This document shows, one piece after another, positions 1 through 5,568 of a DNA stretch of 20,918 nt; within the stretch, counting starts at the first letter, position 1, and each line of letters opens with the position of its first letter. Made by a program: the position numbers and the translations under genes. The notes beneath the pieces were generated by a model, which searched no databases, was not told the origin of the DNA, and worked only from the letters and a program-made list of their open reading frames with translations. The DNA is from JAHFUI01 sp041485905. Its GTDB lineage: Bacteria; Acidobacteriota; Vicinamibacteria; Vicinamibacterales; CAVVIG01. Location of the stretch: assembly GCA_041485905.1 (NCBI GenBank), contig JBGPKK010000074.1, forward strand, positions 1 through 20,918, read 5' to 3'.

Positions 1-171
1 ATCACGATTCTCGGCGGCCAGGTGCTCTGCCTGATCCTGACGCTCCTCGTGACGCCGGTCGTCTACTCGTACTTCGACGATCTCCGCGAATGGCGCCCGA
101 TGGTGAATCTGCGCCGGCTCTGGCAGCAGAAGACCGGACGCCCGCCAAAGGCGGCGGAGTCGGAAGCCTGA
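1..171 (+). CDS. RND efflux pump inner-membrane subunit, C-terminal fragment
   Basis: This is the last 56 codons of a gene that begins before the window; the frame is open from base 1 and stops with TGA at 169-171. The peptide starts with a hydrophobic helix (ILGGQVLCLILTLLVTPVVY) followed by a charged cytoplasmic tail rich in Arg, Lys and Trp. The GG...LLV.PV.Y pattern is what closes transmembrane helix 12 of AcrB/HAE1-type resistance-nodulation-division transporters, which export drugs or metabolites across the inner membrane by proton antiport in a tripartite complex. Only the tail is visible, so substrate and subfamily cannot be told. It converges on folK with 3 bp between the two stop codons, leaving no room for a separate terminator. 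Confidence 0.72.
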   Translation: MTILGGQVLCLILTLLVTPVVYSYFDDLREWRPMVNLRRLWQQKTGRPPKAAESEA

Positions 172-174
172 ACA

Positions 175-636
175 TTACCCGCTGATTGCGTTCAGGAGCT
201 GGGTCACCGATCGCCCCGTGACGGGATCGACGAGGTCAGGGGCGATCTGGGCGAGCGGTTCCAGCACAAATCGGCGCTCGCGGAAGCGCGGGTGGGGCAC
301 GATCAGGCCCGGCTCGTCGATAATCCGATCCCCGAACAGTATCAGGTCCAGGTCCAGCGTTCGCGCAGCCCCGGGAAACGGACGCTCGCGTCCGCGCTCG
401 GCTTCGACCGCCAGCAGCGCGTTCAACAGCTCACGCGCGGTCAATGCCGTTTCCCCCACGCCCGCCGCGTTGAGAAAATCCGGCTGCTCGCCGGCGACGT
501 CTACCGGTGTGGTGTCGAGATAGCGGGAAACCCTGAGGTGGTCGAAGAAACGGGCGAGGCGGGATACGGCGTAATCCAGATGGGCGCGGCCGTCGCCGAC
601 GTTACTGCCGAGCGCAATCGCGACAACCGGCCGCAT
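175..636 (-). CDS. folK: 2-amino-4-hydroxy-6-hydroxymethyldihydropteridine pyrophosphokinase
   Basis: HPPK transfers pyrophosphate from ATP to 6-hydroxymethyl-7,8-dihydropterin in cytoplasmic folate synthesis, the step before dihydropteroate synthase. The 153-residue protein has the normal family length. Visible signatures are the N-terminal ALGSNVGD strand-loop, the central RTLDLDLILFGD block that supplies the paired Asp residues for the two magnesium ions, and the VPHPRFRERRFVLEPLAQIAPD block. The ATG at 636 lies directly after the upstream gene's TGA (639-637), so it is translated as the last cistron of the permease-dksA-ferritin-like-folK operon. No other folate gene is in view, so folK is separated from folP and folB here. 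Identification is secure. Confidence 0.95.
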   Translation of the reverse strand: MRPVVAIALGSNVGDGRAHLDYAVSRLARFFDHLRVSRYLDTTPVDVAGEQPDFLNAAGVGETALTARELLNALLAVEAERGRERPFPGAARTLDLDLILFGDRIIDEPGLIVPHPRFRERRFVLEPLAQIAPDLVDPVTGRSVTQLLNAISG

Positions 637-1128
637 TCATTCGATCCACCGTCCGGGCAGCACTTCGCCATGTGACGGCCCGAGTGATTGCCCGCGACGA
701 CCCAGCAGATCGGTGCGGCCCGCCAGGGCCTGCTCGAAGAACCGCTTCTGCTCCAGCGTCTCGCCGAGGATCACCCGGAGCATGCCGCGGTGGCGGGCGT
801 TGGTCATCGATTCGACGCGAGGGCGCCAGCGGTCGACGAAGGCCTGCGCGGCCTGAGCATCCTCTTCCAGAACGCGACGCGCGGCGGCCGGCGCCTTCCC
901 CGCTACCACCCGAGCCGTCTCGGTTTGGACAGTGCTGACAGGGCTGCCGCCAAGCCCCTCGATCGCCTTCGCGAGCCATGAGAGCTGCACGTCTTCGCGC
1001 GCGAGGATGTATTGGTATGTGTTGTTGACGTCGTACTGGCTGATGCGCAGCGCCGCAGCCTGATGCCGCAGCAGCAGCGTCCACTTCTCCCGGTAGAACT
1101 CCTCGAGCAGCGGCAGCAGATCGGTCAC
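637..1128 (-). CDS. Ferritin-like helical protein of unknown function
   Basis: I do not recognise a named family with certainty. The 163-residue product is nearly all alpha-helical, with amphipathic helices rich in Glu, Arg and Gln (LLEEFYREKWTLLLRHQ near the start, ARHRGMLRVILGETLEQKRF near the end). That spacing looks like a four-helix ferritin-like bundle, but a clear pair of ExxH metal motifs is not visible, so metal binding is unproven. I chose the GTG at 1128-1126 because it overlaps the upstream dksA stop in a GTGA arrangement typical of translational coupling. An in-frame extension up to 1212 would run through the dksA coding region. The gene sits between a DksA-type regulator and folK and is probably co-transcribed with both. 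The last 20 residues are polar and probably disordered. Confidence 0.7.
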   Translation of the reverse strand: MTDLLPLLEEFYREKWTLLLRHQAAALRISQYDVNNTYQYILAREDVQLSWLAKAIEGLGGSPVSTVQTETARVVAGKAPAAARRVLEEDAQAAQAFVDRWRPRVESMTNARHRGMLRVILGETLEQKRFFEQALAGRTDLLGRRGQSLGPSHGEVLPGRWIE

Positions 1129-1460
1129 GCGTTCTGCTTTTCCTTGCAGGTGATGCAGACCCTCGTCCAGGGGATGGCGTTCAATCGCGCTTCGGCGATC
1201 GGCTCGCCGCAATCCCGGCAGAGGCCGAAGGTACCCTTCTCGATGCGCCAGAGCGCTTCCTCGATCGCCTGCAGAATTTTCGCGTCGGTCGCCTTCAACT
1301 TCAGTTGAATGTGAACTTCGTTGTTGCCACTGGCCTGGTCGGCCATGTCCCCTTGACGCGTGTTGTTTTCCATCGACGCCTGCAGCGGCTTGATGCCGCC
1401 GGTGCCCATGATTTCGCCGCGCTTTCTCATGAGCTCGTCCTTGTAGTGCTGCTCGTCCAT
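1125..1460 (-). CDS. DksA/TraR family zinc-finger protein
   Basis: The 111-residue protein has a helical N-terminal half and a C-terminal C4 zinc finger: CRDCGEPI, then 15-20 residues, then CITC. This is the hallmark of the DksA/TraR family, whose members enter the RNA polymerase secondary channel and modulate initiation, often together with ppGpp. It is shorter than E. coli DksA (151 residues), so it may be a TraR-like or otherwise diverged member, and the coiled-coil tip acidic residues cannot be assigned with confidence. The ATG at 1460 is chosen because AGGAG lies a few bases upstream (1465-1469 on the plus strand as CTCCT); the frame stays open to 1505 without a comparable site. It overlaps the next gene by 4 bp and lies 63 bp downstream of the permease stop. 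Confidence 0.88.
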   Translation of the reverse strand: MDEQHYKDELMRKRGEIMGTGGIKPLQASMENNTRQGDMADQASGNNEVHIQLKLKATDAKILQAIEEALWRIEKGTFGLCRDCGEPIAEARLNAIPWTRVCITCKEKQNA

Positions 1461-1523
1461 GTGGCTCCTGCCCCCGGGCAGGCCCCAGCGGCGCCCGCCC
1501 AACATCGGATCATAGCATCCTTC

Positions 1524-2852
1524 TCAGCGAAGGAACACGTACCGGCCGAGGAAGAGCACGGCGAAGACGTAGATCAGCGGATGCACTTCCCTGCTGCGGC
1601 CGGTGGCGACTTTCAGCACCGCGTACGCCAGCAGGCCGAATGCCACGCCTTCGGTGATGCTCACCGCGAGCGGCATCATGATGATTGTGAGAAACGCCGG
1701 AATCGCCTCCGTCGAATCGTCCCACGCGATGAAACGCAGTCCGCCCATCATCATCGTGCCGACGAGAATCAGGGCAGGCGCGATGACCGGATACAACGTC
1801 GTGCCGCCGACCGCGTATCCGCCGCCGATCATTCGCACCAATGGATAGAAGAACAGCGACAGCACGAACAAGGCCGCTGTGACCAGACTCGCCAGCCCGG
1901 TCCTCCCGCCGGCGGCAACGCCCGCGCCGCTCTCGATGTACGCGGTGACTGTCGACGTCCCCAGGATCGCTCCGGCGACGGTCCCAATCGCGTCCGCGAG
2001 GAGCGCTTGCCGCGCCCGCGGCAGCGTGCCGTCGCGCATCAGCCCGGCCTGACTGCCGACGCCCACGAGCGTGCCGACCGAATCGAACAATGCCAGCAGG
2101 AAAAAGATGAAGACGACGATCACCATGCCGGGCGCAAACGCTCCGCGGATATCGAGTTGCATTAACGTCGGCGCCAGCGAGGGCGGCAGACTCGCCAGAC
2201 CCTGATAGCGCACGATGCCCAGGACCAGGCCCATCGCGGTGCTGACCAGAATGCCCCAGAGCAGCGCCCCCGGGATTCGGACCGCCATCAGCACGGCCGT
2301 CAGGGTCAGCGTCCCGACGGCCAGCACAACGGGGCGGCTATGCAGGTTACCCAGCGCCACAAGGGTGCCGGGCGCGGCGATGATGAGACCGGCCCATTGC
2401 AGCCCGATCATCGCGATGAGCAGGCCGATGCCAGCAGCGATGGCATGTTTGATGGACGTGGGAATGGCGGTAATCAGTCGTTCGCGCAATCCGATGCCCG
2501 CCGTCAGGATGAACACGACGCCGGCGACCGCCACCCCGCCGAGCGCCACGCGCCACGGCACGTGCATGCCGATCACGACCGAGTAGGCGAAAAAGAAGTT
2601 GTGGCCCATCGCCGGGGCGACCGCGATCGGATAGTTCGCGAGCAGGGCCATCAGCACGGTCGCAAACGCGGTAGCCAGGCAGGTCGCCGTCAGCACGGCG
2701 CCGAAATCCATCCCCGCCGCGCTCAACACGGCGGGCTGCACGAAGATGATGTAGGCCATCGTCAGAAACGTCGTCAGGCCCGCGAGGATCTCCGTCCGCA
2801 CGGTCGTGCCGTTGGCGGACAGCGCGAATCGGTTTTCCAGCAGAGAAGGCAC
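1524..2852 (-). CDS. NCS2/AzgA-type nucleobase (adenine/guanine/hypoxanthine) permease
   Basis: This is a 442-residue polytopic inner-membrane protein with about 12-14 hydrophobic segments. It carries the AzgA/PbuG hallmarks: NGTTVRTEILAGLTTFLTMA at the N terminus, YPIAVAPAMGHNFFFAY, DSVGTLVGVGSQAGL, GTSTVTAYIESGAGVAAGG and a C-terminal DDSTEAIPAFLTI block. The family imports purine bases with protons. The usual APGMGLN motif reads APAMGHN here, a small departure in the substrate-site loop that could shift specificity. I prefer the GTG at 2852: AAGG lies 5-8 bases upstream and the protein then begins PSLLENRF just before the conserved block, as relatives do. An ATG at 2903 is the alternative and adds 17 poorly conserved residues. 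It heads the minus-strand operon ending in folK. Confidence 0.92.
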   Translation of the reverse strand: MPSLLENRFALSANGTTVRTEILAGLTTFLTMAYIIFVQPAVLSAAGMDFGAVLTATCLATAFATVLMALLANYPIAVAPAMGHNFFFAYSVVIGMHVPWRVALGGVAVAGVVFILTAGIGLRERLITAIPTSIKHAIAAGIGLLIAMIGLQWAGLIIAAPGTLVALGNLHSRPVVLAVGTLTLTAVLMAVRIPGALLWGILVSTAMGLVLGIVRYQGLASLPPSLAPTLMQLDIRGAFAPGMVIVVFIFFLLALFDSVGTLVGVGSQAGLMRDGTLPRARQALLADAIGTVAGAILGTSTVTAYIESGAGVAAGGRTGLASLVTAALFVLSLFFYPLVRMIGGGYAVGGTTLYPVIAPALILVGTMMMGGLRFIAWDDSTEAIPAFLTIIMMPLAVSITEGVAFGLLAYAVLKVATGRSREVHPLIYVFAVLFLGRYVFLR

Positions 2853-3256
2853 GCTACCTTTTACCGCAGAGCCCGCCGAACGCGCAGAAGTTTTTGGGAG
2901 CATGCGGCATGAGTACAACGATGATCACGCACGTCCTGAATCGGGCGAACTGGCGGTCAAGAACCTGGCCGATCGTTTGTAGCGGGCAGACTAGAAAGGA
3001 CGCGCAGGTACGTTCGGCACCTAGGCACCTGGCAGGTTGTCGCCTTTCACGCCTCGGCCAATACCCGTTAGCGATCTTGTTGGAACCGCAGGCGGCCCGA
3101 CAAGGCGGCGCTGCACCCGACGGCCGCGCGATTTTCGATCAACGGCCGCGGGACAGCGCCGATCGTTGATAATGGCTGCAAAGCATCAGCAGGTTTGTCA
3201 CCGTTTGCCGGCATCACGCTGGCGAGCGATGGACGATCATTCTCGGCGGGCCTCTC
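2853..3256. other. 404-bp gene-poor spacer between permease and phosphatase genes
   Basis: No convincing gene lies here. The left part must carry the promoter of the minus-strand permease operon, but no clear -35/-10 pair could be fixed. A 26-codon open frame (2902-2982, plus strand) has GGGAG only one base before its ATG and no recognisable product. The right part holds an attC-like palindrome at 3095-3171. A TTGATAAT sequence at 3166-3173, overlapping the end of that palindrome, could act as a -10 element for the phosphatase gene. Confidence 0.5.
3095..3171 (+). repeat. attC-like imperfect palindrome (site 1)
   Basis: The element begins with GCCCGAC (3095-3101), close to the R'' box RYYYAAC of integron attC sites. 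It then forms a long stem: GGCGCTG, CCCG and CGGCCG on the left pair with CGGCCG, CGGG and CAGCGCC on the right, with unpaired extra bases as in real attC hairpins and a loop of about 16 nt. It ends with GTTGATA (3165-3171), a poor match to the R' box GTTRRRY. Its left arm resembles that of site 3 at 5100. It lies upstream of the phosphatase gene, where the attC of a preceding cassette would be. The weak R' box makes this site tentative. Confidence 0.38.
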
Positions 3257-4441
3257 ATGACGGCTGAAGAGATCACATCGTTGTTTTCCCGCCGGAACGA
3301 AGCCTTCAGGCGTCACGACGCTGTCGCTCTGACCGCGGATTACGCCACGGACTGCGTGATCGAGAGCCCAAGCTTCGGTACAGTATTCGGTCGCGCTGCA
3401 GTTTTGAAAGTCTATACGGACTGGTTTGCAGCTTTCCCCGATTGCACCATCCTTTTTGGAGATCTTTTGATCACCGGGGACCGGGTTGTCCAGACCTCGA
3501 CAATATGGGGAACTGACACCGGTGGGTTCTTAGGGCAAATCCCTACCGGCAAGCAGTTCCGTCTCTTCCTCGTTGAGCTCTTTACTTTCAGCGAACGACA
3601 GATCGTGCAGGACCGCGGTGTGTACGATGTCAACGGATTGCTGCTACAACTCGCGACGGATGTCGGGGTTGCCGCGGATACCACCGCACTGTATCGCGCA
3701 ACCCTTGAAAGGGCGCGGCAGGAGCACGAGCTACAGGTTGCGGCCGGGATCCAACGAACGCTCCTGCCGAAGGCCCAGCATCGTGGTCCCGGATTCGAGT
3801 TGGCGGCGGCATCCGTGCCCTGTCGAGCGATTGGTGGCGACCTTTTCGACTACTTCGATCTGTCGAGCGGAGCGCTTGCCTTTACTCTAGGCGATATCGC
3901 GGGGAAGGGTCCCCCGGCGGCCCTGCTGGCCGCGGTGCTGCAAGGAATCCTCCGCGGGCATGCCCACTTGGGTGGCACGCCCGCGGAGACGATGACCCAC
4001 GTCAACGAAGTGCTCGTGCGCCGGGCGGTCGAGGCGCGCTTTGCAACCGTCCTGTACGGCGTACTCGCGTGCGATGGCCGCCTGACATATTCCAATGCCG
4101 GGCATAACCCACCGCTACTTGTGGGCCGGCGAGGCGTACGACGACTGGAAAGAGGCGGTCTCATCCTCGGGGCGTTCGAGCAAGCCACATACGAGGAAGA
4201 AACACTGCAACTCGATCCCGGCGACGTGCTGGTGGTGTTCAGCGATGGCATCACCGAAGCGCTGAATGCCGATGGAGCGGAGTTCGGCGAGGAGCGGCTT
4301 CTGTCCTGTCTGAAGGCCAATCACGAACGAGCGCCGGCGGCTCTCTTGGAGTGCCTTCTCGACGCGGTTCATCAATTTGTCGCTGGCGCCGTGCAGAGCG
4401 ACGACCTGACAGCTCTAGTTTTGCGTTATTCCGGTGCGTAG
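3257..4441 (+). CDS. SnoaL-like domain fused to a SpoIIE/RsbU-type PP2C serine phosphatase
   Basis: The 394-residue protein has two parts. Residues 1-130 look like a SnoaL/NTF2-like alpha+beta barrel (FSRRNEAFRRHDAVALTADY, then FGRAAVLKVYTDWFAAFPD), normally a small-molecule-binding or isomerase fold. After a helical linker (about 140-165, ERARQEHELQVAAGIQRTLLP, the usual RsbU lead-in) comes a PP2C/SpoIIE phosphatase. The metal-binding acidic motifs are all there: GGDLFDYFD near 193, GDIAGKG near 212, SDGITEA near 329 and SDDLTAL near 381, so it should be active. Such phosphatases usually dephosphorylate an anti-anti-sigma factor in a partner-switching cascade; no partner gene is nearby. The SnoaL part is a plausible input sensor, by inference. 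The start lacks a strong ribosome site. The gene lies between two attC-like elements and its stop is 10 bp before site 2. Confidence 0.9.
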   Translation: MTAEEITSLFSRRNEAFRRHDAVALTADYATDCVIESPSFGTVFGRAAVLKVYTDWFAAFPDCTILFGDLLITGDRVVQTSTIWGTDTGGFLGQIPTGKQFRLFLVELFTFSERQIVQDRGVYDVNGLLLQLATDVGVAADTTALYRATLERARQEHELQVAAGIQRTLLPKAQHRGPGFELAAASVPCRAIGGDLFDYFDLSSGALAFTLGDIAGKGPPAALLAAVLQGILRGHAHLGGTPAETMTHVNEVLVRRAVEARFATVLYGVLACDGRLTYSNAGHNPPLLVGRRGVRRLERGGLILGAFEQATYEEETLQLDPGDVLVVFSDGITEALNADGAEFGEERLLSCLKANHERAPAALLECLLDAVHQFVAGAVQSDDLTALVLRYSGA

Positions 4442-4450
4442 AAGATTGCG

Positions 4451-4529
4451 GCCTGACCGCCGCCTGAAGTCGCCCTCCATCGTCCTTGATCATGTCGCCG
4501 CGGTGCGCGGCTCATTCGGCGCGTTGGGC
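4451..4529 (+). repeat. attC-like imperfect palindrome (site 2, best match)
   Basis: The element starts with GCCTGAC (4451-4457), one base off the R'' consensus RYYYAAC, and ends with GTTGGGC (4523-4529), an exact match to the R' consensus GTTRRRY. Inside, the left arm CGCCG..TGA and the right arm TCA..CGGCG are complementary, with single unpaired bases, as in integron recombination hairpins. The total length of 79 bp is within the known attC range. It starts 10 bp after the phosphatase stop codon, and the boxes point the same way as the gene, the usual cassette arrangement. The acetyltransferase gene begins 40 bp after its R' box. A covariance-model search would be decisive. Confidence 0.5.
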
Positions 4530-4568
4530 AGACCAGAGAGGAAGAACCAGACAACTCGGGCTGGAGGC

Positions 4569-5156
4569 ATGACCGAGCTACGCATAGTTCCCGCACAGGA
4601 CGAGGACCTCGGACGGTACATCGACCTACTGGAAGAGGTCGCCGGCTGGCTTCGCAGCTCGTGGAATCAAGCAGTGCGCCCCGGTAACTTCCGCCTTTCT
4701 GCGGATTACTACGCAGAATCGATCAAACAGAAAGAAGTACAGTTGGCCTTCGTCGGCGACGAGTTGGTCGGAACGCTTCGGCTCCTGTTGCGGGAGCCGA
4801 TCGTCTGGCCAGACATCGTCGAGGATGATGCCGTCTACGTGTACAACCTCGCGGTCACACGGGCCTGGGCCGACCATCGGTTGGGTCGTCGGATGTTGGA
4901 ATGGGCTGAAGGTCGAGCCGCGTCCCTTGGCAGAAGGTACATTCGCCTCGATTGTGTGGCGGACAATTGCTTCTTGCGCGAATATTATGCCCATGCCGGC
5001 TTCACGGAGCGTGGTCAAGTCGAAGCGCGATTCCCGGCGCCTGTCGGGACACTGCGACTGCGCCGGTACGAGAAACCAGTTCGGGCCCACGCGACGGCTG
5101 CCCGACAAGCGCTTGCAACCGGCGGCGCCGATGCTATTCTGAAGCGCCGCGGCTGA
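4569..5156 (+). CDS. GNAT-family N-acetyltransferase
   Basis: The 195-residue protein fits the GCN5-related acetyltransferase fold: an N-terminal helix pair, the beta strand AFVGDELVGTLRLL, the strand VYVYNLAVTRAWADHRLGRRMLEWAEGRAA that holds the acetyl-CoA pyrophosphate loop (R..LGRRM), then YIRLDCVADNCFLREYYAHAGF, the typical C-terminal LD...N..LR.YY...GF motif. It transfers acetyl from acetyl-CoA to an unknown amine; members range from antibiotic-inactivating enzymes to amino-acid and peptide acetylases. The ATG at 4569 has GGAGG only one base upstream, an unusually tight spacing; the frame extends back to a GTG at 4434, but that would run through the attC-like element. The stop codon falls inside attC-like site 3, as is common in integron cassettes. 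About 20 C-terminal residues are encoded by that palindrome and are probably not part of the fold. Confidence 0.85.
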   Translation: MTELRIVPAQDEDLGRYIDLLEEVAGWLRSSWNQAVRPGNFRLSADYYAESIKQKEVQLAFVGDELVGTLRLLLREPIVWPDIVEDDAVYVYNLAVTRAWADHRLGRRMLEWAEGRAASLGRRYIRLDCVADNCFLREYYAHAGFTERGQVEARFPAPVGTLRLRRYEKPVRAHATAARQALATGGADAILKRRG

Positions 5157-5172
5157 GGCGCGGCCGGTATGC
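5100..5172 (+). repeat. attC-like imperfect palindrome (site 3)
   Basis: The element starts with GCCCGACAAG, the same ten bases that open site 1, and continues GCGCTTGCAACCGGCGGCG; the right side carries GCCGCGGCTGAGGCGC, complementary with a few unpaired bases. The last seven bases, GGTATGC (5166-5172), are one base away from GTTATGC, which fits GTTRRRY. It overlaps the 3' end and stop codon of the acetyltransferase gene. The degenerate R' box suggests a decayed site, if it is one. Confidence 0.4.
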
Positions 5173-5203
5173 GGACGAGGCGAACTCGGAAGGAGAAGAG
5201 TGA

Positions 5204-5491
5204 ATGGTCATTAGACGTATCGGGCCACTCTCATTCGCGAAACTCAGCGGAATGCTCTATGCCATCTTGGGACTGGTCTTCGGCGGTCTCTTCTCGCTGA
5301 TCGCGTTGGCGGGCGGGTTCGCCTCAAACACCGCAGGAAGTGCAGGCCTTGGGGCGATAGTCGGCGTGGGAGCCGTTGTCATCTTCCCGATCTGTTATGG
5401 CCTCATCGGGTTTGTGGCGACGCTCATCGCCGCATGGTTATACAACGTCGCGGCCGGGATCGTAGGCGGAGTAGAGGTGGATATCCAATAG
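5204..5491 (+). CDS. Small two-helix membrane protein of unknown function
   Basis: The 95-residue product starts with a short basic segment containing RRIGPLSFAKLSG, then a hydrophobic helix (YAILGLVFGGLFSLIALAGGF), a small-residue loop, and a second long hydrophobic stretch (GAVVIFPICYGLIGFVATLIAAWLY), ending in a polar tail. The GPLS.AK entry followed by two helices is a pattern I associate with small DUF3566-like membrane proteins, but I cannot confirm the family. The ATG at 5204 has AAGGAG about 8 bases upstream, the best Shine-Dalgarno in this stretch. The gene starts 31 bp after attC-like site 3; no matching site is seen after its stop, so whether it is a third cassette or ordinary chromosome is open. 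It converges on the ybbP-like gene with 77 bp between stops. Confidence 0.72.
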   Translation: MVIRRIGPLSFAKLSGMLYAILGLVFGGLFSLIALAGGFASNTAGSAGLGAIVGVGAVVIFPICYGLIGFVATLIAAWLYNVAAGIVGGVEVDIQ

Positions 5492-5568
5492 CGAGTCGCT
5501 GATTGAACGGATAGCTTGTGGCTTCTTCCGCCTCGGGGTTGGCGTTCAGGGGACACTCTGGGGAGGCT

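Noticed and set aside
1305..2165. Long plus-strand open frame antisense to the permease gene
   Set aside because: It is rich in His, Arg and Gln and has no recognisable fold; the minus-strand permease explains the sequence fully.
2902..2982. 26-codon open frame in the spacer upstream of the phosphatase gene
   Set aside because: Too short, with a badly spaced ribosome site and no recognisable product.
3061..3075. CCCGTTAGCG, which resembles an integron R' box
   Set aside because: No complementary left half could be found upstream.
5504..5548. TGAACG and CGTTCA inverted pair after the small membrane gene, considered as a fourth attC or a terminator
   Set aside because: Only six bases pair, the inside does not fold, the R' box would be poor, and there is no T-run.
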